Assembly: GCF_026914185.1 (NCBI RefSeq)
Contig: NC_070560.1
Coordinates: 6,811,501 to 6,875,500, forward strand
Source: Puccinia triticina
Lineage: Eukaryota; Basidiomycota; Pucciniomycetes; Pucciniales; Pucciniaceae
Direction of reading: 5' to 3'
DNA length: 64,000 nt
The notes beneath the pieces were generated by a model. The model ran no database searches. It was given only the letters and a program-made list of their open reading frames with translations, and was not told the origin of the DNA. Each line of letters begins with the position of its first letter. The first letter of the stretch is position 1. Positions 1 to 11,947 of this stretch are shown here, one piece after another. The translations under genes and the position numbers were made by a program.

Positions 1-295
1 GTGATGAGTCAGGAAGAAAAGAACCAGAGGGAGGAAAATAAAAAGAGGAAAGAGAAAACAGAAAACACTCAAGACAGGCAGAACAAACAGAAGAGAAAGA
101 AATCAGAAACAAACAAGGAAATAAACCCACATCAGGCGCTGTGTTAGGACCAAGAAAGCTGAAGAGGCATGGGGAACTGAGAAGGAAGGGAGATGGGAAA
201 ATGGACAGAAGGAAAAGGAGAGATAGGGGAGCCAGTTGAAGGTGGAAATGTGATGAGAAGAGATCTTGAGGCCTGGGGAGTCGGGACTGCACCAT
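1..295. repeat. Purine-rich dispersed repeat segment
   Basis: This A/G-rich stretch resembles the purine-rich block at about 30690-31060 on the same strand. Both contain a shared phrase around AAACCCACAT followed by GTGTTAGGACCAAGAAAG, then gag/gaa-rich sequence with TCTTGAGG. The second copy lies inside a hAT-type element, so this may be the tail of a related element cut by the window edge. No coding frame is credible here. Confidence 0.4.
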
Positions 296-415
296 AACTT
301 TCATTGAGTCGCAAGACCCAATGTCGGATTACCTAATCAACTTTCATTGAGTCGCGGGACCCAATGTCGGATTACCTAATCAACTTTCATTGAGTTGCGG
401 GACCCAATGACGGAT
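296..415. repeat. 43-bp tandem repeat, about 2.8 copies
   Basis: Copies begin at 296, 339 and 382, each starting AACTTTCATTGAGT and running to GGATTACCTAATC; the last is truncated near GACGGATTT. The copies differ at only a few bases, for example CGCAAG, CGCGGG and TGCGGG. Confidence 0.85.
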
Positions 416-1208
416 TTCTGTCCACCCCAGCGTGGAAATTGAGTCTTGGGAAGTGAAAATAAACTTGAGTCTTGATGATCCTGCTGGCGGCGGTGATGCT
501 CCTGAATAGCTGGCCACGAGAGGGGCCACCACACCGTAAGGAATCCGTACCAGAGTAACAAGAATAATAAGAAGTCCAGAATCCCGTAAAGAAGAACAAA
601 ACATGATTTGATGGATGGGGGGGAAAACTCCCCCCCCTCTGTACAAAAGGGAAAAACATCCTCCTCCGCACGTCATCCGCCAAGCCCCGCTCCCACAACC
701 ACAAACCTCATCCGCCCATTCCGCTCTCACACGGATCTTCTGTCAACATTGCCGCACGTCATTGCCCACTGTTGGACTCCTCTTGCCTTAGCTTCCTTGC
801 CCCTGTCTAGCCTTTAATGCCGGGATCCCACACGCCGCCTCCGCCCCAGCCATGCCCGCTTTGGCTGCCACGGCTTGCCCCGGTCACAGCCTATACTATC
901 CAGTCCGCGCCGGCCTGCTTAAGTTGAGTCCAGCTCTGCTGTTGAGCTCCGCCGCCACTGCGCCGTGGACATAGCCCCGCGCACCGCCTTGTGAAAATTT
1001 TCCGCACTGTGCCGCTCCGCGCCAGCCTTGCGGAATCCGCAGCCCGCAACCTCCGCAAACCTGTGCGGACAATTTGGGTCCCCGACCCGGTTTTAGCATC
1101 ACATTGTGTGAGCCAAGCGTGATATAGAGGCCACTCTTTCTCTCCTGGTTTTTATGCCACTCATCAGAGTTTTTTCTCTTTTTGTTTATCTGACAGCTTA
1201 CCATCTTC
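416..1208. other. Intergenic, no gene recognised
   Basis: A C-rich tract around 630-850 and mixed sequence after it. Open frames on both strands are short, compositionally biased and match no family I recognise. I see no RNA gene or element end here. Confidence 0.5.
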
Positions 1209-1410
1209 TTGATTTTTCAGTATTTTTTTATTGCTGTACTCTCACCCCTTCACATTTGAAACTTGACAACAAGAAGTAGTATGACTGCACACAGTCCTTG
1301 TCATATGATGCGCAACCCAAATCCAAGTTTGAAATCATGAACTTCAATAATTTATTTCCAGTAGAAACAATCAAGATTTTGCACTAAAAAAATACTGAAA
1401 AATCCAGAAC
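1209..1410. mobile_element. Small inverted-repeat element (MITE-like)
   Basis: The left end TTCTTGATTTTTCAGTATTT (1207-1226) is mirrored by the right end near 1385-1410, which reads TTCTGGATTTTTCAG on the reverse strand. The element is about 200 bp and AT-rich, with no coding capacity. I could not recognise a target duplication, so the superfamily is undetermined. Confidence 0.4.
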
Positions 1411-1494
1411 ATGTAGAACTATGATGTATCAAAAACTATAAAGATTATGTTGAGTGCTGAGAGTGTGGTGATGCAAACAAGGCTGCTCAGTGCT

Positions 1495-1654
1495 CCCAGC
1501 CAAACCTTGGAATTGGCTCACGCAAGAAAAGTGTTTTAGTATGCAAGGCCCTCCCTCTGGTCGGGGTCGCTTTGCAATCAGCCAAATACTGCACGCCCGC
1601 ACGGAGGCTGGGACTTGTGTCAAGGTTGCTCCCACCAGGGGGTCTTGTGTTAAG
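1495..1654. repeat. GC-rich dispersed hairpin repeat, left part
   Basis: This GC-rich module ends CCACCAGGGGGTCTTGTGTT and is interrupted by the hAT-type element that follows. After that element the sequence resumes with TAAGTTAG at about 4362. The same end, CCACCAGGGGGACTTGTATT then AAGTTAG, occurs at about 46210-46235, and its reverse complement at about 43133-43160. It is one member of a dispersed family described in the findings. Confidence 0.5.
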
Positions 1655-1897
1655 CAGTGGTGGGCAGATACGTTACTTTACGTTACAGCAGTGAAATTGG
1701 ATAACATAACATCTTTTTAGTTATCCAAATTGGCCATTTTGGTAACATGCAAAATTTGTGCAGTAAAGTATAGTAAAGTAACATTTTTTTTTTCAACCTG
1801 TTTTTTTATGTTTTTGGTAACATAACTTTTTTGATATGGGGCTTTTTGTAAAGGGGGTTTAGATTATTGAAAAAAAGAGCAAGTTGGTATCATGTAT

Positions 1898-2727
1898 TTA
1901 CACTGCAGGCATCTCGATGTCGCTGCGGACCGCAGCAATATCTGACAATTCAGTGGGGATTCAAACCCTGTGCAACAAGTATTGCAGCAACACTTGGCCA
2001 GCTGTCCATCAACCGGCCACTGGGGTATGTACACACACCGCACCTCTCAATGGCCGGCACAACAACCAGTCACCGAGAGGAGTGCGCACTCCTCTCAATG
2101 GCTGGCCCAAGGACTGGCCATCAGGAGGAGTCCTTGTGCCGGCCGTTGAGAGTTGTACACACTCCTCCCAATGACCAGCATAATAACTGGTCATTGGGAG
2201 GAGGAGTCCACACTCCTCTTGATGACCAGCACAAGGACTGGTCATTGGGAGGAGGAATCCATACTCCTCTCAATGCCAACGCAGGCCGGCGTTGAGAGGA
2301 GTACATGCACCTCGATGCCCGGTCTGTGCCGTCCATCGAGGGAAGTGTGTATGTACTCCTCCAATGAACGGGCCTTGGGCCAGCCATTGAGAAGAGTGCG
2401 TACTCCTCTTGGTTACCGGTAGTTGTGCCAGCCATCAAGAGGTGTCTGTACTCCTCTTGACGCCAATGTGTGCTGGCATCAAGAGGAGTGTGGACTCCTC
2501 CCAATGACCAGTCCATGAGCTGGTCACCAAGAGGAGTGAGAGGAGTGTGTAATCCTCTTGATGGCCGGCACAAGGACCAGTCATCAAGAGGTTGTTATGT
2601 ATGTACTGCGGTGGCCGGCTGTCCAAAGGCAAATCAGCCGGCCAGATGTTGCTGCAGCTGACACTGCATTCTGATATGCAGCGTCATGACGTCGCTGCGG
2701 CCTGCAGCCACAGCAAGATGCCTGCAG
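1898..2727. repeat. Inverted-repeat unit with GACCAG/CTGGTC hairpin array
   Basis: The left end ACACTGCAGGCATCTCGATG (about 1900) is mirrored by the right end near 2710-2727 (ACACTGCAGGCATCTTG on the reverse strand). Inside are several imperfect hairpins of about 35-60 bp with arms such as CTCTTGATGACCAG and CTGGTCATTGGGAG, separated by GGAGTCCACACTCC-like links. Apparent open frames on both strands come from these repeats and are not genes. Confidence 0.6.
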
Positions 2728-2735
2728 TGTTAGCT

Positions 2736-3960
2736 TACACCGCCAGCAAACAGGTGACGTAATCCAGATTTTGTCGCGCTGAGGTAATCCAGATTCCAAT
2801 TCAAACCCGCGCCCCAGGTGTGTTGTCACCTGTTGTGGATTTTGTCACCTGCCATTCTCAGTGGCAGGTGCATGACAAAAGCACAACTCCCTCGATGGCC
2901 GGTGCTAACCGGTCATCGAGGGGACACACCCACCTCCTTTGATGGCCCGTCTGGACCGGCCATCAAGAGGAACACACAACATTATCTTGTTGGCCGGTCA
3001 GTACCGGCCAGCAAGAGTAAGGCACTGTTTGCACTCTCGATGGCTGCTACTGACCGGCCATTGAAAGGTGACACATATACCCCTTGGTGGCCTGTCAGTA
3101 CACCGGCCATCAAGACAAAAACACTAAACTCTCAATGGCCCGTACTGGCCGGCCATCAAGAGCAATGCCAAAACTCTTTTCTCGATTTGTATACACATCA
3201 CCCTTGATGGCCCGTCAGTACTGGCCATTGAGAGGAACATAATACACTCTTGATGGCCTGGACTGATCGGCCATTGAGAGGACATGCGCATCTCGCACAG
3301 TGACCCAACTGGTCATTGAGAGCAAAGCGCTTCACTCTTGATGGCCAGTCAGTGCAGGCCATTGAGAGTGTAGTATATTCCTCTTGATGGCCGGTACTGA
3401 CGGGCCATCAAGTTGGGTGTGTATTTCCTCTTGATGACCAATCAGTCCAGGCCATCAAGAGTGTATTATGTTCCTCTTGATGGCCGGTACTGACGGGCCA
3501 TCAAGGGTGATGTGTATACACATCACCAAGAGAGTTTTGCTCTCAATGACCGGCCAGTACGGGCCTTCAAGAGTTTAGTGTTTTTGTCTTGATGGCCGGT
3601 GTACTGACAGGCCATCAAGGGGTATGTGTATCACCTCTTGATGGCCGGTCAGTAGCGGCCATCAAGAGTATAAATAGTGCTTTACTCTTGCCAATACCGG
3701 CCATCAAGAGGGTGTAGGGTGTTCCTCTTGATGGCCGGTACAGACGGGCCATCAAGGGAGCTAGGTGTGTGTGTCCCCTCAATGACCGGTTAGCACCGGC
3801 CATCGAGGGAGTGGTGCTCTCTTGCACCTGCCACTGAGAATGGCAGGTGACAAAATCCACAACAGGTGACGACACACCCGGGGCGCAAGTTTGAATTTGA
3901 GTTTGGTTTTTGTCAGCGCAAAAAAATCCGGGTTACGTCAGCTGTTTGCTGGCAGTGTTA
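2736..3960. repeat. Inverted-repeat unit with GATGGCCGGT/ACCGGCCATC hairpin array
   Basis: The left end ACACCGCCAGCAAACAG with TGACGTAA (2736) mirrors the right end TTACGTCAGCTGTTTGCTGG with CAGTGTT (about 3935-3960). Inverted similarity continues inward for about 200 bp, including the CACCTGCCA TTCTCAGTGGCAGGTG hairpin near 2850 and its counterpart near 3830. Between these lie more than a dozen imperfect hairpins built from CTCTTGATGGCCGGT and ACCGGCCATCAAGAG, linked by 20-40 bp of variable sequence. The whole unit is close to palindromic around position 3350. Confidence 0.65.
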
Positions 3961-4030
3961 TTGGTTAAGGCTTGCCTCTCTGAGATTAGTGATGTTTGAA
4001 GTTGTGGGTTCAACCCTCACTCTGAACAAC
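3957..4030 (+). ncRNA. tRNA-like (possible SINE head) segment
   Basis: A polymerase III A-box-like sequence, TGGTTAAGGCTTGC (about 3961), is followed about 45 bp later by a strong B-box, GTGGGTTCAACCCTCAC (about 4003-4019). I could not fold a convincing full cloverleaf with an acceptor stem. A related segment sharing GTTGTGGGTTCAA lies on the minus strand near 39740-39795, which suggests a dispersed tRNA-derived repeat and not a working tRNA gene. Confidence 0.3.
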
Positions 4031-4499
4031 TTTTAATCTGGCTTCCTGGCAGCATACTGAGTTTATGTGGTTGTTTAGTGTCAACTTGAGCAAACATCTT
4101 GCTCATATTGATAAAAACAACCACAAATCAGGGCCTTTACCAGAAAGTTACACCAAAGTTACCCATATCTGGAAAAAAATGTAACGTAACTGGTTTTGTT
4201 CAGAATAATCAGGGAATGTAACTAGATAAAATGGAGCCCATTTTCTGCAGGAGATATCATAACTCCAAATTAGATATCTGTAACTAGCAGATAACGTAAC
4301 TATAAAGGTTATGTTGCCCTCAGAGTTATCCATTTGGAGAACGTACCTGCCCACCGCTGTGTTAAGTTAGGCCTAGAGTAGCATTGGCAGGGAAAGGACT
4401 TGAGTTACAATCGGGCCCCCGGACCCGCCCGAGGGGCTTGTACAGCCACCGAGTTGGCCATCACCACTTTCTTCAAGACGAATCACGCACATCGATAAA

Positions 4500-6942
4500 A
4501 TGAACGACCAATTCTTCCTCAGCGCGACCATCTCCAGATCACCCCATCAAGCCCGATCAGCCTTGCGCGAGGCCATCCCCGCCCTCTCCTCTCGCGGTTT
4601 GTTGGCTGCATCGAAATGGGCGGCCGAACTACTTGTTGCTGTTCGGCGATCGACTGGTTCAGACCATGGACTGGACAATCAACGTGTAGATTGTGAGCAT
4701 CACATTTTCTGGAATTATATCACTAAACTCCCCCATCACTAGGTCATTCCTTTCGGGCTGATCCTGGTTCTGGTCTGCTGCTTGGCTCGTGATCGAGGAA
4801 TGTAAAGTAGAAGACTCCCTCATGGCAGAAGCACCTTCCTTGGATCCGGGTCCATCCAAGCAGGCCGGATGGAGCCCTAAAGCCAAGGAATCTTCCGAAT
4901 TCGCTGAAAGTCGCTTTGAATCTCGCCTCGCGGATGAGGATACCTACTTGGTTGGGAAAGCCTACTTCGACGTCAAGGAATATGATCGCGCCGCGATCGC
5001 TTTGAAATCCATCAGACGTGGCCCTGGGCGGTTCCTGGGACTCTATGCGCGTTTTCTGGCGATCGAAAAACGAATCAACGATATTTCAGGACCTCCGCTC
5101 GGTACATGGGACAATTTGTACCCCAAACAGATCCAGACTTGAGTCGGTTCACTAAATACTCTGCTGCGTTTCCTTCTCAACTATAGCAAGTCGAGATCAC
5201 CAGCGGAAATTCACAACCCAGCATCGCGATTTACTTAGGGATATCCAGCCATCTATTGACCCATTTGATTTATATTTGTAAGTCTAACTATCATACGAAA
5301 CGAGGGCTTCTATTTGACTCAAAGGGCTTGTAATATTGTCCGCCACGTTGGTTTCGAAGAAAGTCAATTTTACTCTCCCGTGGTGGATATCGATTGGAAG
5401 CTATCGACGCCTTAGTTCATTCGATCAACTTACATCAATACAATTGGAGCGCATGGAAGCTACTTCAGAAGCTCATCGAAGGCGCCGACGAGGTGAGCCA
5501 TTTACTTCTCTCGACTTTTTCGACAATTCTCTTATTCCTTTTTTTTTGTCACAGCTTGAAACAGTCATTCCCAAGCTCCCCCGCGATGGGTTTATGAGTC
5601 GTTTTTTCTTCGTGCACGCTACTCTAGAGACTCATACTGCGGGTAACGGCGATTCACTAGCGGTGAGACATATTTGAGCAGATCAGTTTGAATGAGTTGG
5701 GTGGGCTGATTCACACTGTCGTCCCAATTTACAAAAAAAATGGACAGAAAGTAGTTGAAGAGCTTAAAGAACTGTTCCCAAGCTCTTTGTTCCTCAAAAG
5801 CCAGCAAGCCTTGATTGCATATCACGTTCGAGACTTCGACACAGCAGAGACGATCTTCGACAGCATCTATGAAGCCGATGCCTACCGCGTTGAAGACGTG
5901 GACACCTATTCGAACATTTTGTATGTGATGGACAAGCGAGCCAAGTTGACGGGTTTGGCTCAGCATTACGCTGGTGGTGTCGAAAGTTCAGGAGGCGATC
6001 GAATGAGACCGGAAGTATGCTGTTTGCTGGGTAATTATTGGAGTTTGAGCGGTGAACATGAAAAGGCAATCATCGAATTCAAGCGCGCTTTGCGCCTCGA
6101 TCCTGGCTACTTGAGCGCTTGGACATTGATGGGCCACGAATATGTAGAAATGAAGAACACGTATGCTGCTATTGAATCATATCGTCGTGCCATTGGTCAG
6201 TTTTCTTTCATTTATTCGTCCCTTTACGCGTTTACTCGTTCATTTAACAATTGTATGTGGTCTCAATCACCATTTTACATTGCAGATGCGAACTCCAAAG
6301 ACTATCGTGCATGGTACGGGCTTGGACAAACGTACGAGGTATTGGATATGCTTAGTTACTCGCTCTATTACTACCAGCAAGCGACTGCTCTTAAGCCATA
6401 TGATACACGCATGTGGCTAGCGCTTGCACAAGTCTACGAGAAATTGGGGCGAAGAAGAGAAGCTCGAATGACGACAAAGCGTGCCTTAATGAATGCCCAG
6501 CCTCATGCCGGCCTCGGTGGTCAAGAAGATTTCGCGATCCTCCTCAAGCTGGCCGAGTTATATGATGCGGATGGCATCGTGGCTGAAGCAGCCAAATACC
6601 ATAAAAGGTTCATCGATGAAAGTTTAGAGTTGGAAGGCGGACCAACAGTTGCACTTGCTAAAAGTTTGCTCTACCTGGCCAAGCACGAAATTGTAAGCTG
6701 GGCGAACTTTCACTTCGCCCTGAGTGTACCTTCAACTGTTTTCATCTACCTCAGCTCATCTTGCTTTATCATTTGGACCGTCTCTTCCGCAGAGTATTAA
6801 CACTAATGCGCCTAATGGAGATTTTTCGAACGCCAAGGAATACTTGACGACTCTGGTTCGGATGAATGTGGATGAAAAGGAAGATGCCAAGGGCCTTTTA
6901 CGAAGGTTGCAAGCTCTAGATCTCAAATCAACGCAAGCATAG
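4500..6942 (+). CDS. APC8: Anaphase-promoting complex subunit 8 (Cdc23), TPR protein
   Basis: This is a TPR scaffold subunit of the APC/C ubiquitin ligase, which drives cyclin and securin destruction in the nucleus. Exons by eye: 4500-~4692, ~4808-5101, 5187-5277, 5360-5492, 5555-5662, 5748-6195, 6286-6692 and 6793-6942; phases agree from exon 2 onward and the product is about 605-610 residues, near the family length. The N-terminal ANAPC8 segment includes GLLAASKWAAELL and YLVGKAYFDVKEYDRAA. TPR repeats carry family hallmarks such as YNWSAWKLL, LLGNYWSLSGEHEKA, LDPGYLSAWTLMGHEYVEMK and DYRAWYGLGQTYEVLDM. The start is the first ATG in the exon with family-like N-terminal sequence. Only the first intron boundary is uncertain, since several donor/acceptor pairs fit. 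A single-copy housekeeping gene with no sign of decay. Confidence 0.96.
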
Positions 6943-8420
6943 ATATCCAAAGCGAGAGATATCCATGTTCAGATAGGTCTTTTAAAATTGATTTTGATAT
7001 CACCTTTAGAGATCAACCTTTCACGCTCCCAGCTCGTCCCGCAAGAGTAGCTCTCTACCTTTGTGGTGCTCATTTGGCCCGAAAGGACTGCGAAGCATCT
7101 TGCCATCCAATTTCGAAAAACCTGTTGTTGGAAAATCATCTATCGTTTCAATAGACGTGTAGGACGGTTCACATTAGCTTGTTGTATAAACTTTGGTACT
7201 TGGTCCTCATACTGTTTTGTCCCTTTTTGCCAAAATAAACAAATTATGTGGAAGGGTCAACTCCTCGAGCCCATCCGAAACCAGTAAAGGAATCTTTCGA
7301 GATGCACCAGTAATAATCCTCATGTACAGTGCGATTGTTTCTGCTTGGGACGTTCCTACACCAAATATCTTCTTCTGATCAGAGCTCAGTTAGTTCTGGT
7401 TGCGTTAGCCTGATCACCGCACCGGACCAGGAGAGTTTTAACATCAATCATAATTTTCTTATCAGTCTAGAGTCCAAAGGATTCGACCTAATTATCAACT
7501 GCAATTATTTCCCATCATAGGAGTTGAGAAAATTACTGGAGCCACAATCCAAGAAGATCAAGGTTCAAATCAATTCAGATCATCTGGCAGCTGGTTAAGG
7601 GTACACATCCTGGTACATCTTTTTGTTCGTCTTCCCATGTGGATTGCCTATCCACAAGCCTGATGCAGCTATAGTTCTGATGAGCCTGATCTGAGTAAAT
7701 TATCGACGAAGTCATCTTTTTCGACTCCTAAACATCGCCCTTACCCCGATCACATTTGGCCGTCAGCCGCGCTCGGCCTCCTGGCTCCTCAACAAACGTC
7801 GATGGTCGAAATATAATGTATCCAGATCGCCCAATATTATTCAAGGGGAGGGAATTTAAACTTCAGGAAACGTTGGTTCAAACAGGGGTCAATGACTCTA
7901 GCCGGTCTCCTTGGGTAAAGGTGAGCGTTAGAAAAGAACAAAAAGTGAATAAATTCACCGCGCAATGATTTAGAGTTTGGAAAATCATAACCCACCAGAT
8001 CTTATGTAGCTGATGCCAGATGGTGACCTGGTTCACCAATCGGGAATCTGGAGAAAAAAGAGGATGCAAAATCAGATTGTCCCCATACACCTTTGAGTTC
8101 GGGTTTCCTTGAAACCGAAAATACTCTTTATATGATTTTGTCCCTCAAGCGGAATGTGTTTTCCTTATCCCCCTGCGGTAAAAAGTAGAAGACGTTCTGG
8201 CTGTTTGAACTTATCTCCTTCGTCCAGCGTACAAAGGTCGGTCCTCTCATCCTTCTTTGAAATCAAGATTGAGTTGAACTTGATCAATCGCTGAACAAAT
8301 TCTTCCTGGACCTATAGATTGTCTGTTTGGTTTCTAAGAAGGACGATATTGGTTGGCTGAACTTGGAGAAAAGATCCCCCGACAAGAGGCCGCATAACTT
8401 CGAAAAGTCAGATAGAAACG
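6943..8420. other. Intergenic between APC8 and MBOAT genes
   Basis: Unique-looking AT-moderate sequence without recognisable gene, inverted-repeat element or tandem array. Short open frames at 7063-7520 and 7756-7968 have no family features. It probably holds the APC8 3' end and the promoter and 5' leader of the downstream acyltransferase gene. Confidence 0.55.
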
Positions 8421-10663
8421 ATGTCAATACTAGAATCCCTCCCGTGTCCTCAATCGCCGTGGCTAGCATGGATGGGTATCCCGTTAGAGTTGCTCCAAGC
8501 TATATTTTTACATCCATATTTCCAAATCAACTACCCAAAGGCGACAAGGTGGTACCGATTGCTAGTGATACCGATCTGCGTCTATTTGGCACTTGCAACA
8601 GTGCCGCGAAGGACTTTTTTACCTACAGATGAATATATACATTTTAACTTTGGTTTTGTTACTATGCCCACTTTCCACTTTATTTGTTTAAGTATCATCT
8701 ATGGCTTTCACCAAGGCCCGGTTTTCAAATCTGAAGTCGAGCTATTCGATCAGGATTCTGAAGATCAAGTTGAAGGGCACGCCGGAAAACCTGAAGGGGA
8801 GGAACCAGCTCAACAAGGTGACGATTATAAGAAATCAGAGGTCAAACATTCGTCCAGTGATGTGAGGAGCCGTAAATGCAAATCCAAACCACGATCAAAA
8901 TTTGTCAACAATACCACAGGCGAAAAGCACAATGAAATTGCTCCGGCGGATCAAACTTCTACGGCACAGACTACTTCAAGGAAGGTCAGCCTAGAAAAAC
9001 CGCCTTCAATTGGCGAGCTAACTAGATGGATATCGGCCTTGATTATGAAGTAAGTATTCACGGAATTCTCTGTATAACTTTTGTATGATCAAATGTTGTT
9101 GGGACCTGAGGAGGACAGCCAAAGAAAATCTGACAAATCAGCTTTTGTTACTTCATTTCTATGGCGTTGCTTTGAACAGTCCTCGAGGATTGATTTGTAC
9201 TTGGTCTCCGCCAGAAAATGTCGTACCAATCCAACGGAACTTGAACTTTAGGAAATTCATGATGAATCTTATCTTGAGAACAGTGATAATGCATTTCTGG
9301 TTCCAATTCGTCTGTGCTCTTGGTGTTGAAATTGTCATCAACTCGAATGCGGACGTGGATCATTTCCTATTCGAAAGACTAGGCTTAACTCCGTGGAGGA
9401 TTGCCAAGTTTTATACGGTCAGTTTATACAACTTCTGGTTTTCCCTTGAAAAAAGAAGCTGAATCAATATCCTTTCTGGTTGATTTATTTTTTGGGCGAA
9501 AAGCCGTTCTTCCTGACGGTTGTTTTAGGTGTAAGTATCTAAATTGAAATGAACAGGATAAGTTGGGAGTGGAAAATTGGAAAACAAAAGAATACTACCG
9601 AATTTTCGAAAGGATAATCATTTTAACATATTTTTAATTTTTCTGCCTCTAGGGAGGAGCCTATAGTGGGTTCGCACTTGCGGGTGGATTATTCAACATA
9701 GTTGAAATTTCAACCATTTCATTTTTACGATTGATCCTACCCGCAAATAGTTCCTTTAGGCCAGAACCTGTGAATCCATCAAATTACCCTGCATTGTTCA
9801 ATGATCCTTGGTTCAGAACGAGTTTGACAGAATTTTGGGGTAAAGGTTAGTTTATGAAAGTCCCAGTGGAAAAAAAAACTGCCTCTTTTGTCAAGTAATT
9901 CGGGCTAACAACTCTACAATCAAAACTACATCCATCATGTCTTTAGGTTGGCAAGCGGTGTTCAGACTTCATTTCTTATTTTGTGGGGCCCAACCCATGT
10001 ATAAAATTTTCCATAGATATGGACCAACTGTAGGAAAATTGGCAGCTGTGATGGGCGCGATGGGATTGAGTGCTGCTATGCATGAGTTTTGTAAGAACCA
10101 AAACATGATTCTAGGATTTTTCAAGAAAACTGATTTACTGTCATCATGTCCTTCCTCTGATCCTTAGGCCTGGTTGCGGTGTCAAAAATTGATCCAACTT
10201 TTGCTTCTTTTAGGATGTTCCTTGGTCAGGGAATCGGGATAGCTTTAGAGGCGATCTTCAAGCAAGTTACTGGTCAAAAGGTCAGTATTTTGAAACTTCA
10301 TAAAATCATAAAAAAGGATAAGTTGTTGAACCTTTTCCTTGTTTGTTATCTGCATAGGTTTCTGGACCCCTAGGTTGGGCCTGGACTTTTGGTTACATGA
10401 TCCTCAATGGAAGACCAATGGTAGATGCTTGGTGGGTTCTGAAAGAGGCTTTTTAAGCTTTTTTCATCTTGTTGAATCACATGAAAGATTAATGAATTTT
10501 GGAACTTGCCATAATTTTCTAACTTTGTAGGATACAACGCTCCTTAGGCAGAGGAGTAGTACCATTCAAACAATGGGGACTGATGCATTTTTTGGTTCCA
10601 TTTGGCCCTTTGATTACGGATGAGGTGTATGTTTATTTGATGAGCTGGGTCAAGATTTTCTAA
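8421..10663 (+). CDS. Wax-synthase-like membrane-bound O-acyltransferase (MBOAT)
   Basis: This is probably an ER membrane acyltransferase that moves an acyl group from acyl-CoA to an alcohol or sterol; the substrate cannot be read from sequence. Exons by eye: 8421-9049, 9180-9417, 9459-9530, 9653-9845, 9947-10090, 10168-10280, 10358-10431 and 10531-10663. All phases agree and give 531 residues. Exon 1 has hydrophobic spans, then a charged low-complexity loop (about residues 105-195). Family signatures follow: NPRGL near the start of exon 2, DPWFRTSLTEFWGKGWQAVF across the exon 4/5 junction (the MBOAT_2/wax synthase core) and SAAMHEFC with the likely catalytic His. Several hydrophobic helices run to the C-terminus. 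The intron before exon 3 is only about 41 nt and could be placed 3 nt away. A fungal biosynthetic O-acetyltransferase of the same fold is an alternative. Confidence 0.85.
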
Positions 10664-11947
10664 TTCATTTGGTTCAATGACACACATTGATTTGTGGAGG
10701 AAAATGGAGGAATGAAATCTGAGACTTTTTTGAAGAGATAGAATGAAGCATTGAAGAAGAAAATGTTGAAATTCCAGTGTTGCTGGTCTCTCTTTCCTCC
10801 TCTTTCCCTTCCCTGTCACACTTTTTCTCTCCCTGTCACTCCCTCACTCCCTCCAGATCATATACAATGTTCACCTTCTTTCCCACAATCCGGCCCCAAT
10901 ATTGTAATAGCTTAAAGATACCCAGCTTAGACAAGAAATAAAACTCATCTGTTTTCTGCGCCAGTTCCCTGAGGTCACTCATACAACCTCTTGTAGTGTG
11001 TACACTTTTCTGTCACACAAGCTAGCAGCTTAGCCCTCAAAGACGGCTTCCTTTGTTGTTTTTCAGCCTCAAGAAAAATTTCTGAGTCTTTTTTGTCACT
11101 CCATCCTCATTGCCTTTTCAAGCTAGCTTCAACAGAAAAGTCAGAAGCAAAAATAGTTTTGTATTGAATTTGAAAAGGAAAAAAAAAAAAAAGCGGTGGG
11201 CTTTTGTCACACTCCCCACTCTAATAGATTCACTTCCCCAATTTGGAATAAAAATTTTGGGAATTTGCACACTAAAATTTGGCAATGAGCAGTCCTGCAC
11301 GTCAGTTATGAGGCGCCATGGAGGGCAAAAAATTCCTTCCAGATCCATGTTTTTTTTCTTCTGTTTTTCAAAATCACTTTCTTCTAGAGATTGCCTAGTG
11401 GACCCGGGTACCCGCGGTGATTTTGAGCATATTCACCCGGACTTGGACCTAGTGCCTTCCATCTGCAAATTTCTTGAACTTTTTCACCCCTGAATGGCTC
11501 AGACATTTTTCCATCACATCTGCATCTCAGACTTTATTCATCAAGAAAGATGTTTGTGGATGTAATCTGTTCAAGGATATCAGCTTGGTGACTGGTCCAG
11601 GCAAGGGGATGTGAAAAAAACAAAAAATGAGGCTCTTGACAGCATTTTAACCCTGTGAATGGTTGATTTTGTAACTTGATTCCAACACAATTAATCATCA
11701 TACCTGCATGTGAAAAATATTTTAGGTATGTGTACCAAGAAATTGATTGAATTCAGCATGATAAGGCCAAATCCATTAAAGGGTACATACCATGAAGTGT
11801 TTCAAGACACTGTTAAATCATCTTTCTATTTATCACAATTCAAGTCTAGTGGATGATTACTCTACATGTGTTGTAAGCACAAACACAATTTCATCTTTTG
11901 AATTACAATTTTAATCATTACAGCTGCTCTCTTCTTGAGGGGCCTAA
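10664..11947. other. Intergenic, AT-rich
   Basis: The first 300 bases are probably the 3' untranslated end of the acyltransferase gene; an AATAAA lies near 10937. Later sequence is AT-rich with simple A and T runs. A GACCCGGGTACCCGCGG patch near 11400-11420 resembles the ends of the hAT elements further on and may be a relic. No gene recognised. Confidence 0.5.

Larger units (their letters stand above)
1655..4358. mobile_element. Non-autonomous hAT-type transposon with 8-bp target duplication
   Basis: The ends are inverted repeats: CAGTGGTGGGCAGATACGTT at 1655 and the complement of AGCGGTGGGCAGGTACGTT ending at 4358. The element is flanked by the 8-bp direct repeat GTGTTAAG (1647-1654 and 4359-4366). 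An 8-bp duplication with a CAGNGGTGGGCA-type end is typical of hAT elements. Subterminal regions are rich in GTTAC/GTAAC motifs, which could be transposase-binding repeats (inference). There is no transposase gene. The interior is two further inverted-repeat units packed with short hairpins (1898-2727 and 2736-3960) plus a tRNA-like segment. Confidence 0.8.

Noticed and set aside
1867..3207. Several frames of 60-150 codons on both strands
   Set aside because: All lie in hairpin arrays and owe their openness to repeated units.
2009..3830. Possible CRISPR array
   Set aside because: Units are imperfect palindromes of variable spacing and sequence inside a eukaryotic transposon; there are no constant repeats with unique spacers.
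7063..7520. Short frames between APC8 and the acyltransferase gene
   Set aside because: No domain, no good splice context and no similarity that I recognise.
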